Shown: positions 24,692-32,777 of the stretch, in pieces
How the letters are laid out: each line of letters begins with the position of its first letter
Position numbering within the stretch: the first letter of the stretch is position 1
Origin: Hymenobacter sp. UV11
Lineage (GTDB): Bacteria; Bacteroidota; Bacteroidia; Cytophagales; Hymenobacteraceae
Assembly (NCBI RefSeq): GCF_004684095.1
Contig: NZ_SRII01000001.1
Coordinates: 434,001 to 498,000, forward strand
Direction of reading: 5' to 3'
Length of the DNA stretch: 64,000 bases
Translations under genes and position numbers: made by a program
Notes under the pieces: model-generated
Seen by the model: only the letters and a program-made list of their open reading frames with translations
Database searches by the model: none
Told to the model about the DNA's origin: nothing

Positions 24692-25123
24692 GTGAATAAG
24701 CTTGTTGCTGCCGTGCTTCTGGCCGGCTCGGCCTCTCTGCTGGCTTTGCCGGCGGCGCAGGCTCAAACCGCCGCCCCCGACTTTCCGACTGCTGGCCGCC
24801 CGGCCCGGCCGGCGCCTACCCCCTCGGGTAACGCCGACCGCGCCCGCCGCCAGCAGCAGATGAACCCCGAAGATGCCGCCCGCGACCAGCAGCTACAAGT
24901 GCTGGAGGCGCGCACCGGCAATACCAGCCTGGGTGCTGAGCGCGGTGGCCCCTACCGGCAGCTCGATAAAAGTGGGGGCTCCTTCACGGTGCGCAAGTTT
25001 CGGGCGTTGCGTGGGCAGGAGCAGGAGCGCGGCGTATCGCGCCGGGTACCAATGGGCGCGCGCACCACGGGTAAGCCGCTAGTGCACGACCACGGCCGGA
25101 AAAAGAAATTCCTCTTCTTCTAA
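24692..25123 (+). CDS. Small secreted basic protein of unknown function
   Basis: The GTG at 24692 gives a neat signal peptide (MNKLVAAVLLAGSASLLALP, then AAQAQ) and a mature part of about 118 residues. The frame is open 26 codons further upstream, but that part overlaps the hairpin after mscL and destroys the signal peptide, so I reject it. The mature protein is rich in Arg, Gln, Gly and Pro with no recognisable domain; it ends in a very basic tail (HDHGRKKKFLFF). It probably lies in the periplasm or outer membrane. A strong terminator follows at 25177-25207. Confidence 0.75.
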   Translation: MNKLVAAVLLAGSASLLALPAAQAQTAAPDFPTAGRPARPAPTPSGNADRARRQQQMNPEDAARDQQLQVLEARTGNTSLGAERGGPYRQLDKSGGSFTVRKFRALRGQEQERGVSRRVPMGARTTGKPLVHDHGRKKKFLFF

Positions 25124-25176
25124 ATCGCGGATTACGCGGATTTTAACGGATTTCACGGATTTTGTGGACGATTGAA

Positions 25177-25207
25177 GAAGGCTGCCTGCGGGCAGCCTTC
25201 TTTTTTT
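25177..25207 (+). terminator. Rho-independent terminator
   Basis: GAAGGCTGCC (25177-25186) pairs with GGCAGCCTTC (25191-25200) over a TGCG tetraloop and is followed by seven T. It ends the secreted basic protein gene. Confidence 0.9.
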
Positions 25208-25222
25208 GGCGAGGCCTAACAC

Positions 25223-25256
25223 AAAAAAACGGCTCCCAACCTACGTCGGGAGCCGT
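25223..25256 (-). terminator. Rho-independent terminator of infB
   Basis: On the minus strand ACGGCTCCC pairs with GGGAGCCGT (25229-25237 with 25248-25256) and is followed by a run of T (A-run 25223-25229). It closes the rimP-nusA-infB operon. Confidence 0.9.
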
Positions 25257-25280
25257 CTACAAAATCCGCGTAATTCGTGA

Positions 25281-28200
25281 TTATAGTTTGCGCTTGATTT
25301 CCTGCTCTTCGAAGCCCTCAATGTTGTCGCCCTCTTGCAGGTCGTTGAAGTTCTTAACGGAGATACCGCACTCGTAACCCTGGCGTACTTCCGAAACGTC
25401 GTCCTTGAAGCGCTTGAGGTCTTGAATCTCGCCCGTGTACTGCACAATGCCGTTGCGTACCACGCGCACGCGGGTTTTGCGGGTGAACGAGCCGTCAGTC
25501 ACCATACAGCCGGCAATAGTACCAACCTTGGTAATGTTGAATACCTGGCGAACTTCGGCGTTAGCCACCACAATTTCGTGCACCGTGGGGGCCAGCATGC
25601 CCTCCATAGCGTCTTTCACTTCGTTGATGGCGTTGTAGATAATCGAGTACAGGCGCACGTCAATCTGCTCCTGCTCGGCCAAGCGCCGGGCACTCTGCGA
25701 AGGACGAACCTGGAAGCCGATGATGATAGCATCGGAAGCTGAGGCCAGCAACACGTCGCTCTCCGAGATGGCACCTACGCCCTTGCTCAGGATATTTACC
25801 TTCACTTCGGGGGTAGAGAGCTTCAGCAGCGAGTCTGAGAGTGCTTCTACCGAGCCGTCCACGTCACCTTTTACCAAGATATTCAACTCCTTAAACGAGC
25901 CGATAGCCAGGCGGCGACCAATCTCGTCAAGGGTGATGTGCTTCTTGGTACGAATGGTTTGCTCACGCGCCAGTTGCTGGCGCTGAGTGGCCAGCTCGCG
26001 GGCTTCGCGCTCCGTTTCCATTACCTGGATGCGGTCGCCGGCCTGCGGGGCACCCGTCAGGCCCAGCACCTGCACAGGAGTAGCAGGGCCAGCTACTTTC
26101 TTTTTCTTGCCACGGTAGTCGGTCATGGCTTTTACACGGCCGTAGTGCGGGCCAGCCAATACGATATCGCCTACATTGAGCGTGCCGGTTTGCACCAGTA
26201 CAGTAGTTACGTAGCCACGGCCTTTGTCCAGCTCAGCTTCGATAACCGTACCTACCGCGTTGCGGTCGGGGTTGGCTTTGAGGTCGAGCAATTCGGCTTC
26301 GAGCAGGACCTTTTCCAGCAAATCGTCCACGCCGATACCCGACTTGGCCGACACTTCCTGGCTCTGATACTTGCCACCCCACTCTTCCACCAAGATGTTC
26401 ATCTGCGAAAGCTCTTCGCGGATTTTCTCGGGGTTGGCTGTAGGCTTATCCACCTTGTTAAGGGCAATGATAATCGGTACGCCCGCCGCCTGGGCGTGGT
26501 TGATAGCTTCCCGGGTCTGGGGCATCACCGAGTCGTCGGCCGCAATCACGATGATGGCGATGTCCGTTACCTTGGCACCACGGGCACGCATGGCCGTAAA
26601 GGCTTCGTGGCCAGGTGTATCGAGGAACGTAATGGGATTGCCTGACTTGGTTTTTACCTCGTAAGCACCAATGTGCTGCGTAATACCACCGGCTTCACCC
26701 TTGGCCACACTCGCTTCGCGGATGTAGTCAAGCAGCGACGTTTTGCCGTGGTCAACGTGGCCCATGATAGTCACGATGGGGGCACGGGGCTGCAAGTCTT
26801 CGGGCGCATCGCTCATGTCGATGGGCTCTTCGTCTTCTTCCGCCGACAGGAATTCTACGTCGTAGCCAAACTCGTCGGCAATCACCGTAATGGCTTCGGC
26901 ATCGAGGCGCTGGTTAATGGAGACGAACATCCCCATGCCCAGGCAGACCTTAATAACCTCGTTCACGTTCACGTCCATCAGCGACGCGAGGTCGTTGGCT
27001 GAAATGAACTCAGTGAGCTTGAGGGTCTTGGCATCTAGCTCGTTCTGGGCACGCAAGGCTTCGCGCTCTTCGGCAGCCATGCCCCGCTTGTCGCGGCGAT
27101 ACTTGGCGCGGTTGGCAGCAGCATTGGTCTTGCCTCCGCTCAGCTTGGCCAGCGTAGCCTTAATTTGCTCCTGAATCTGCTTGTCGTTCTGCTCGGGCGT
27201 AAGCGGTACCTGGGGGGTAGCAGGGCGGTTATTGCTCTGACCCGGACGGTTGCCACCGGGACCCGGACGGTTGCCGCCTTGGCCAGGACCACTTGGGCGG
27301 TTGCCGCCAGGGCCGCCACTGGGGCGATTACCTTGGTAGCCACCGCCTTGGCCGGTGCCGGTACCCGTAGCGTTGCCGCCACCGGGCTGCCCAGGAGCGG
27401 GTAGGCGCGTGCGCTTCTTGGCATTATTGGTGCCCACGCCACTCTTACGCACGTCGGACGACGCCACGGGACGCGGCCCACGGCCACCAGGGCCACGACG
27501 GCTGGAGTCAACCGGCAGCTGAATCTTGCCTAGAACCGTGAGGCCTTTTAGCTGGTCAGCCTTGGCCGTAATGGTACCTTCCTCGGCCGCTGGGGCCTCT
27601 GGGGCTACCGGTGTTGCCGCAGCTACTGGAGCTGCCGGGGCAACGGGTACCGGGGCGCTAGGAGCAACATCCGGAGCCGCTGCTGGTGTACTAGGCGCAG
27701 GTGTCGGCGTAGCAGCCGGAGCACTCGCAACGGGTGCTGGTGCGCTAGGAGCAGGTGTCGGCTTATCTTCAACCACTGGGGTTGCAGCTACCGGTGCCGC
27801 CGGAGCTGCTGCAACCGGGGCAGGCTGGGGAGCCGGGGCTGGCGTCGGGGCCGCGGCTGCCGGAGCTGGCGCTGCTGGGCGGGCCGGGATAACGCGTCCT
27901 TTGCTATCCAAGTTGATTTTGCCGAGCACCTTAAGGCCAGGAGCCTTGGGAGCTTCGGACGAGATGACGGGTTGAGCGGCGACTTGGGGGGTAGGGGCCA
28001 CTGGAGCCGGAGCCGCGGCTACCGGAGCAGGCGTCGCCACCGGAGCCGGGGCGGGCGCCACTGCTACCGGAGCAGCAACTGGGGTAGGGGTAGGCGCAGG
28101 GACAGGCTTGGCCACCGGCGCAGGCGCCGCTACGGGAGCCGGCTTGGCTGCGGCAGCCTGCGCCTGGGCGTTCAGTTCGCTTTGGCGACGAGCCTGGGTG

Positions 28201-28400
28201 TGGCGCTCGGCCTCCTGCTTGTCCTGGGCCGAAGCCGCAAATTCTTTTTCCAACAGGCCTACCTGCTCACCGGTGAGCTTGGTCGTGGGCTTGTTCTCAA
28301 TCGCAATCCCTTTGCGGGAAAGGGCCTCGACGGCCCGGTCGATGCCAATGTTCAGGTCTTTGGCTGCCTGTAAAAGCCGTTTCGGGGTTGCTTCCGCCAT
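25281..28400 (-). CDS. infB: Translation initiation factor IF-2
   Basis: The 1,039-residue protein is IF-2, which brings initiator tRNA to the ribosome and hydrolyses GTP at subunit joining. The start [20 protein letters not shown] is the family N-terminus. Residues about 80-390 are low-complexity Ala/Pro-rich, then Gly/Asn/Arg-rich, as in many high-GC IF-2 proteins. The G domain follows: [14 protein letters not shown] (P-loop), DTPGHEAF, and NKVDKP. The C-terminal domains end [10 protein letters not shown]. It is the last gene of the rimP-nusA-infB operon, and a TACCTTTG box just upstream could give it extra transcription. A CCTACCCC-type octamer is used several times in the Pro/Thr-rich part. 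Confidence 0.97.
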   Translation of the reverse strand: MAEATPKRLLQAAKDLNIGIDRAVEALSRKGIAIENKPTTKLTGEQVGLLEKEFAASAQDKQEAERHTQARRQSELNAQAQAAAAKPAPVAAPAPVAKPVPAPTPTPVAAPVAVAPAPAPVATPAPVAAAPAPVAPTPQVAAQPVISSEAPKAPGLKVLGKINLDSKGRVIPARPAAPAPAAAAPTPAPAPQPAPVAAAPAAPVAATPVVEDKPTPAPSAPAPVASAPAATPTPAPSTPAAAPDVAPSAPVPVAPAAPVAAATPVAPEAPAAEEGTITAKADQLKGLTVLGKIQLPVDSSRRGPGGRGPRPVASSDVRKSGVGTNNAKKRTRLPAPGQPGGGNATGTGTGQGGGYQGNRPSGGPGGNRPSGPGQGGNRPGPGGNRPGQSNNRPATPQVPLTPEQNDKQIQEQIKATLAKLSGGKTNAAANRAKYRRDKRGMAAEEREALRAQNELDAKTLKLTEFISANDLASLMDVNVNEVIKVCLGMGMFVSINQRLDAEAITVIADEFGYDVEFLSAEEDEEPIDMSDAPEDLQPRAPIVTIMGHVDHGKTSLLDYIREASVAKGEAGGITQHIGAYEVKTKSGNPITFLDTPGHEAFTAMRARGAKVTDIAIIVIAADDSVMPQTREAINHAQAAGVPIIIALNKVDKPTANPEKIREELSQMNILVEEWGGKYQSQEVSAKSGIGVDDLLEKVLLEAELLDLKANPDRNAVGTVIEAELDKGRGYVTTVLVQTGTLNVGDIVLAGPHYGRVKAMTDYRGKKKKVAGPATPVQVLGLTGAPQAGDRIQVMETEREARELATQRQQLAREQTIRTKKHITLDEIGRRLAIGSFKELNILVKGDVDGSVEALSDSLLKLSTPEVKVNILSKGVGAISESDVLLASASDAIIIGFQVRPSQSARRLAEQEQIDVRLYSIIYNAINEVKDAMEGMLAPTVHEIVVANAEVRQVFNITKVGTIAGCMVTDGSFTRKTRVRVVRNGIVQYTGEIQDLKRFKDDVSEVRQGYECGISVKNFNDLQEGDNIEGFEEQEIKRKL

Positions 28401-28433
28401 TCTAATAAGTCGCGAACGAATACGTTCAGGGTG

Positions 28434-28441
28434 CAAAGGTA
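28434..28441 (-). promoter_or_regulatory. TAnnTTTG box upstream of infB
   Basis: TACCTTTG on the minus strand, 34 bases before the infB ATG and within the 124-base nusA-infB gap. It may be an internal operon promoter. No -33 element is visible. Confidence 0.35.
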
Positions 28442-28524
28442 AAGATTAAATCTGGCCAGCAGGCTATAAGTCAAGCCCACTGGCTTGATTTAATAACTTA
28501 CCCGCTGGCGGTTGGCCCTGGCCC

Positions 28525-29973
28525 TCATTGGGCGGCCGGGGCGCTGTCGGTGTCGGCGTCGGGTGCCGGGGTAGGGTCCATAGCGTCGGTAGTGGCAGCC
28601 GGGGTAGGCTCTGTAGCGTCGGTGGGGGGGGTAGCAGCTGCTACGGGTGCAGCACCAGCTTCATCGGGCAGCGTGTCGTCGTCAGCAAATTCTTGGCGGA
28701 TAACACGGTACAAATCGTCCACTGTTTCTTCCTCCAGCTCGGTGCGGCGCACGATATCGTCCTTTTTCACAGCCAATACGGCGCGGCCGGTATCAAGGCC
28801 GATTTTCTTAAGCTCGGCAATTACCCAGCCTTCGATTTCGTCGGTAAACTCGTCGAGCGCAATGTCTTCCTCATAGTCGGTGGCTTCGCGGAACACGTCG
28901 ATTTCCATTCCCACCAGCCGCGAAGCCAGCTTAATGTTGGCACCGCCCCGGCCAATGGCCAGACTAACTTGGTCTGGCTTCATAAACACGGAAACCCGGC
29001 CAGTTTGTTCACTGATTTTCATCGAGCCTACCTTCGCCGGCGACAACGCCCGCGAAATGAACAGCTCCAGGTTATCGGTGTAGTTGATGATGTCGATGTT
29101 CTCGTTCATCAGCTCGCGCACCACGGGGTGAATACGGCTGCCCTTCATGCCCACGCAGGCACCGACCGGGTCGATGCGCTCGTCGTAGCTTTCTACGGCT
29201 ACTTTGGCGCGCTCGCCGGGCTCGCGCACCACGTTTTTGATGCTGATGAGGCCGTCGAAAATCTCGGGTACTTCCTGCTCAAACAAGCGCTCTAGGAAGG
29301 CGGGTGCGGCGCGGCTCAAAATGACTTTGGGTGAGCCATTTACCACGTCTACGCGGTGCACCACGGCGCGTACGGTGTCGCCCTTGCGGTAGCGGTCCTT
29401 CGGGATTTGCTCGCTCTTGGGCAGCACCAGCTCGTTCTCGTCCTTGTCTAGGATGAGCGCCTCGCGGCTCCACACTTGGTACACTTCGCCGGTGATGATT
29501 TCGCCCACCAAGTCCTTGTACTTCTGGTACAGGTTGTCGCGCTCCATGTCCTTCACGCGCTGAATAAGCGTCTGGCGGGCCAGCAGCACGGCGCGACGGC
29601 CAAAGTCCTCAATCTTAATGGGTTCAGCCACCGATTCACCAATCTCGAAGTCAGGCTCAATCTTCTGCGCTTCGGCCAGCGGAATCTTGTCGAAATCCCA
29701 GATATCCTCCGAGTCATCGTCCACGATTTCGCGGTTACGCCAGATTTCGAGGTCGCCGTTGTCGGGGTTGATAATCACGTCGAAGTTAGAGTCATCCTCA
29801 AACTTCTTGCGAATCATCGTCCGAAACACGTCGTCCAGAATAGACATCATCGTGGGCCGGTCGATGTTGCGGCTCTTGGCAAACTCCTGGAAGTTCTCGA
29901 TGAGCAGCCGCGCGTTCATTTCGGCGGCCGCGGCGGCTACTTCCTGGGGATTTGGGGTGACTTTTTTAGCCAT
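28525..29973 (-). CDS. nusA: Transcription termination/antitermination factor NusA
   Basis: The 482-residue protein has the NusA layout: an N-terminal RNA-polymerase-binding domain (MSILDDVFRTMIRKKFEDD), an S1 domain (GEIITGEVYQVWSREALI), and two KH domains with ACVGMKGSRIHPVVREL and IGRGGANIKLASRLVGMEIDV. The C-terminus is a disordered Ala/Pro/Thr tail of about 60 residues in place of the acidic repeats found in enterobacteria. It modulates pausing, termination and antitermination. ATG at 29973 (MAKKVTPNPQ) is chosen. It sits between rimP and infB, the classical order, and may autoregulate the operon through the leader hairpin at 30591-30619. Confidence 0.96.
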   Translation of the reverse strand: MAKKVTPNPQEVAAAAAEMNARLLIENFQEFAKSRNIDRPTMMSILDDVFRTMIRKKFEDDSNFDVIINPDNGDLEIWRNREIVDDDSEDIWDFDKIPLAEAQKIEPDFEIGESVAEPIKIEDFGRRAVLLARQTLIQRVKDMERDNLYQKYKDLVGEIITGEVYQVWSREALILDKDENELVLPKSEQIPKDRYRKGDTVRAVVHRVDVVNGSPKVILSRAAPAFLERLFEQEVPEIFDGLISIKNVVREPGERAKVAVESYDERIDPVGACVGMKGSRIHPVVRELMNENIDIINYTDNLELFISRALSPAKVGSMKISEQTGRVSVFMKPDQVSLAIGRGGANIKLASRLVGMEIDVFREATDYEEDIALDEFTDEIEGWVIAELKKIGLDTGRAVLAVKKDDIVRRTELEEETVDDLYRVIRQEFADDDTLPDEAGAAPVAAATPPTDATEPTPAATTDAMDPTPAPDADTDSAPAAQ

Positions 29974-29982
29974 GAGAGGGAA

Positions 29983-30092
29983 TTGTTTAGTCGCTGAATT
30001 GCTGGATGATTGAATTGTTGGGTAGTACCCCACTGAGCGCTAAAGTGCTATCAGCTTGAACAGTTCAGCCATTCATCTAGTCAACAGTTCAA
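29983..30092. repeat. Simple-word repeat between rimP and nusA
   Basis: The 121-base gap is built of related words (GAATTGCTGGATGATTGAATTG on one side, and the complement of GTTGAACTGTTGACTAGATG on the other) that can partly pair. They start immediately after the rimP stop codon and carry many TGA/TAG triplets. It resembles the other stop-adjacent repeats at 53616 and 59954 in style, not in exact sequence. Confidence 0.45.
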
Positions 30093-30094
30093 CC

Positions 30095-30568
30095 TTACTT
30101 AAAAGAGATAACAACGGTAGCCTCCTGAATGTCCCCGAAAGGAATAAAGACGGCCGGGAGCGTAGTTTTTTTGGTTCTAACCTTCACAACTTCTTCCAGC
30201 TCAATACCTTCGGGAGTGACGGCGGTGAGTGGGCCGGTTTTTTCGGTGCCATCCTGCAGCTTGAGCGCGAGGCTACGGCCGATGTGCCGGTTATACTGGC
30301 GCGGGTCGGTGAGGGGCTGGTCGGCGCCGGGCGAAGTCACTTCAAGCGAGTAGGCTGCCTCTTCGCCGTAGGCCTCTTCGAGGCCGCGGTTGAGGCGGCG
30401 TGTCACCTGGGCGCACTCCTGAATGCCGAGGCCGTTGGGCCCGTCGAGGGTAACCGTAATCTTGGGCATCACCGAGTCTGACACGGTGAGGCCGACCACG
30501 TATAAGCCGCTGTCGCCCAGGGAGTCGGCGAGCAATTGCTGAATGCGGGTTTGGTCAAATTGAGCCAT
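30095..30568 (-). CDS. rimP: Ribosome maturation factor RimP
   Basis: The 157-residue protein is RimP, needed for late maturation of the 30S subunit. The N-terminal alpha/beta domain has GLYVVGLTVSDSVMPKITVT and LDGPNGLGIQECAQVTRRLN; the LEVTSPGADQPLTDPRQYNR block is a family signature; the C-terminal SH3-like domain follows. ATG at 30568 (MAQFDQTRIQQ) is the likely start; the open frame upstream runs through a terminator-like hairpin and is not coding. It opens the rimP-nusA-infB operon. Confidence 0.95.
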   Translation of the reverse strand: MAQFDQTRIQQLLADSLGDSGLYVVGLTVSDSVMPKITVTLDGPNGLGIQECAQVTRRLNRGLEEAYGEEAAYSLEVTSPGADQPLTDPRQYNRHIGRSLALKLQDGTEKTGPLTAVTPEGIELEEVVKVRTKKTTLPAVFIPFGDIQEATVVISFK

Positions 30569-30587
30569 GAAAGGCGGGGTAGGGGGC

Positions 30588-30619
30588 AAAAAAAGAGGGG
30601 ACTGCGCGTCCCCTCTTTT
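30588..30619 (-). terminator. Terminator-like hairpin in the rimP leader (possible attenuator)
   Basis: On the minus strand AAAAGAGGGGAC (as its complement at 30608-30619) pairs with 30591-30602 across a GCGCA loop and is followed by seven T (A-run 30588-30594). It lies between the TATCTTTG box (30644-30651) and the rimP start. It could end the transcript of the small gene at 30669-30929 or attenuate the rimP-nusA-infB operon. Confidence 0.75.
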
Positions 30620-30643
30620 CAGATTGAATACCAAATTCTGGTG

Positions 30644-30651
30644 CAAAGATA
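30644..30651 (-). promoter_or_regulatory. TAnnTTTG -7 box of the rimP-nusA-infB operon
   Basis: TATCTTTG on the minus strand, 76 bases before the rimP ATG and 18 bases after the stop of the upstream small gene. A -33 box is not clear. Transcripts from here would begin upstream of the hairpin at 30588-30619. Confidence 0.45.
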
Positions 30652-30668
30652 CAAACTTTTTTGTGATG

Positions 30669-30929
30669 TTACTCTCCAGGTTTTTTCCTCAGTATAGCGA
30701 ATCCACAGATAGCGGTAAATCCCAGAAAGCATCCAATAGCAGCTATTTTGTGTGTTTTGACTGAGGCACATAAGTCTATGCCAGTTACGCTACTTACGCA
30801 GTCGCTCTTTGAAACAGGGTAGCCGGTTTCATATTTTAGACTTACTATGGTATTGATAACAGCGTACCCTTCTAATAAGCTGGCTAGCAACAAGAAAACG
30901 GCTAAGTAGGATACGATGCGATTTGTCAT
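30669..30929 (-). CDS. Small membrane protein of unknown function
   Basis: The 86-residue product has two hydrophobic segments (SYLAVFLLLASLLEGYAVI at the N-terminus and AIGCFLGFTAICGFAILRK at the C-terminus) around a polar loop of about 35 residues with two cysteines (SDCVSSVTGIDLC) that could form a disulfide in the periplasm. No family is recognised. The gene is visibly lower in GC than its neighbours, which suggests recent acquisition. It lies between ggt and rimP on the same strand; its transcript may end at the hairpin 30588-30619. Confidence 0.6.
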   Translation of the reverse strand: MTNRIVSYLAVFLLLASLLEGYAVINTIVSLKYETGYPVSKSDCVSSVTGIDLCASVKTHKIAAIGCFLGFTAICGFAILRKKPGE

Positions 30930-30944
30930 CGGCTAAATCCAAGT

Positions 30945-32702
30945 CTAATACCCCACGGCCGCGTCGTCGCCACGCGGGTCAGCGCCGCCCTCAAGCTGCC
31001 CGTTGGGCAAGACGCGGATGAGTTCGAGGCGGCCCCAGGCATTGCGCGGCTTGGGGTTAAAGCCTTTTTGCTGAAGGGTTTGCTCGGCGGCGGGCGTGAG
31101 CGCACCGGCCTCCACGTCGAGCTGGTCGGGCAGCCACTGGTGGTGCAGGCGCGGCGCGGCGGCCGCTTGCTCGGCGTTGGCGCCGTAGTCCACTACCGCC
31201 AAAATACTCTGCAATACGTTGGTAATGATGGTGCTACCCCCCGGCGAGCCGGTAACGAGCGCCAGCTTGCCGCCGCGGGTGAGGATGGTAGGCGTCATAC
31301 TGCTGAGCATGCGCTTGCCAGGCGCGATGGCGTTGGCGGTGCCGCCCACCAGGCCGAACATATTGGGCACGCCGGCCTTCGAGCTGAAGTCATCCATCTC
31401 ATTATTAAGTAGAAAGCCGGCTCCAGCCACCACTACTTTGCTGCCGTAGGCGCCGTTGAGGGTGGTGGTGCAGCTCACGGCGTTGCCTTGCGCGTCCACG
31501 ATGTCGTAGTGGGTAGTCTGGTCGCTTTCGTAGCGCGGCAGGCCGGGGCCGGCCGTGAGCGCGGTGCTGGGCGTGGCCTGGCCGTCGGGGCGAATGGTGG
31601 CGCCACGCTGCTTGTTATAAGACTTCTCCAAAAGCTGGCTCACCGGCACTTTACCAAAGTCGGGGTCGCCGAGATAGGTGGCGCGGTCGGCGTAGGCGCG
31701 GCGCTCGGCCTCCGTGATGAGGGCCACGGCGGCCGGCGTGTGGTAGCCGAGCTGGCCCAAGTCATACGGCTCCAGCGTTTGCAGAATTTGCAACAGCGCT
31801 ACCCCCCCGCTGCTGGGCGGTGGCATCGTGATGACGTCGTAGCCGCGGTAGGTGCCGCGCAGCGGGTCGCGCCACTTAGGCTGGTAGCCGTTGAGGTCCT
31901 GCTGGGTAATCAGGCCGCCGCCTTTTTTCATTTCAGCCAGTAAAAGCTCGGCGGTGCGGCCCTGGTAGAAGCCAGCGCGGCCCTGGTCCTGCACGCGTTG
32001 CAGCACGGTGGCCAGCTCGGGCTGCCTGAGCGTATCACCCTTTTGCCAGGGGGTAGGGCGCACAAATACGGGCGGCGAGCCGGGGTTATATTTCATGAAG
32101 TCGGCCTGGGTGCGGTTGAGGCCGGCGGCTTCTTTCTCGGTGAGGGCCACGCCGCGGGCAGCCAGGCGCACGGCCGGCGCTACGAGCTTGGCCCAGGGCA
32201 TCTTACCCAGCTTTTTGTGAAGCGCCGCCATGCCGGCCACGGTGCCGGGCGTGCCCACGGCCAGCGCACCGGCGGTGCTGCGGCCGGGCACCACGTTGCC
32301 GCTGGCGTCGAGGTACATATCGCGGCTGGCGGCGGCGGGCGCAGTTTCGCGGAAGTCGAGCGTGCCGGCCGTTCTGGTGTGGTCGCGGTACACGATGAAG
32401 CCGCCGCCGCCCACGTTGCCGGCCACCGGCAGCACCACGGCCAGCGCAAACTGCACGGCCACGGCTGCATCGTAGGCATTACCGCCCTGCTGCATAATAT
32501 CGCGGCCAACCTGCGAAGCCGTCGGGTGCGCCGATACCACCAGCGCGTGGCGCGCCACCACGGGCGCGGCGGCGGGCGGCAGCTGGTCTTTGGCCGGGGC
32601 GGAGGGGGTAGGGCGGGCGGGTGCCGCTCGCTGACCCAGCGCTGGGCCGGCCAGCGTAGCCAGCAGCATGGCCGCCGCCGAAAAACGGGAAATCGTGTGC
32701 AT
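30945..32702 (-). CDS. ggt: Gamma-glutamyltransferase
   Basis: The 585-residue precursor has a signal peptide (MHTISRFSAAAMLLATLAGP) and the full GGT fold. The autoprocessing/nucleophile threonine is in DQTTHYDIVDAQGNAVS (about residue 393), where cleavage gives large and small subunits. Other marks are the N-terminal ALVVSAHPTASQVGRDIMQQ and GGNAYDAAVA, and the small-subunit GKRMLSSMTPTI and TGSPGGSTIITNVLQ. It cleaves the gamma-glutamyl bond of glutathione in the periplasm and transfers or hydrolyses it. ATG at 32702 is chosen as the signal-peptide start. It is divergent from glgB with a 75-base gap. Confidence 0.95.
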   Translation of the reverse strand: MHTISRFSAAAMLLATLAGPALGQRAAPARPTPSAPAKDQLPPAAAPVVARHALVVSAHPTASQVGRDIMQQGGNAYDAAVAVQFALAVVLPVAGNVGGGGFIVYRDHTRTAGTLDFRETAPAAASRDMYLDASGNVVPGRSTAGALAVGTPGTVAGMAALHKKLGKMPWAKLVAPAVRLAARGVALTEKEAAGLNRTQADFMKYNPGSPPVFVRPTPWQKGDTLRQPELATVLQRVQDQGRAGFYQGRTAELLLAEMKKGGGLITQQDLNGYQPKWRDPLRGTYRGYDVITMPPPSSGGVALLQILQTLEPYDLGQLGYHTPAAVALITEAERRAYADRATYLGDPDFGKVPVSQLLEKSYNKQRGATIRPDGQATPSTALTAGPGLPRYESDQTTHYDIVDAQGNAVSCTTTLNGAYGSKVVVAGAGFLLNNEMDDFSSKAGVPNMFGLVGGTANAIAPGKRMLSSMTPTILTRGGKLALVTGSPGGSTIITNVLQSILAVVDYGANAEQAAAAPRLHHQWLPDQLDVEAGALTPAAEQTLQQKGFNPKPRNAWGRLELIRVLPNGQLEGGADPRGDDAAVGY

Positions 32703-32745
32703 GGCCGCAAAATAGGCACAAAGCCCCGGCAACCGGGTAGTTGGC

Positions 32746-32753
32746 TACCTTTG
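32746..32753 (+). promoter_or_regulatory. TAnnTTTG -7 box upstream of glgB
   Basis: TACCTTTG on the plus strand, 24 bases before the glgB ATG, implying a leader of roughly 20 bases. No TTTG -33 box is present. Confidence 0.45.
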
Positions 32754-32777
32754 GGCTACTCACCTTGCCCTTTTTCC

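Larger units (their letters stand above)
25128..25280. repeat. CGGATT-word repeat flanking two terminators
   Basis: After the stop codon at 25123 the sequence repeats the words GCGGATTACGCGGATTTTAA and CGGATTTCACGGATTTTGTG (25128-25168). The complementary words AAAATCCGCGTAATTCGTGA appear at 25260-25279, ending at the infB stop codon. The two convergent gene ends are thus bracketed by complementary short-word repeats, with one terminator per strand in between. This belongs with the R5 type of stop-adjacent simple-word repeats. Confidence 0.6.

Noticed and set aside
31998..32777. A 260-codon N-terminal extension of glgB
   Set aside because: It is entirely antisense to ggt and open only through codon mirror effects. 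ATG 32778 gives the natural start and lies just after a promoter box.
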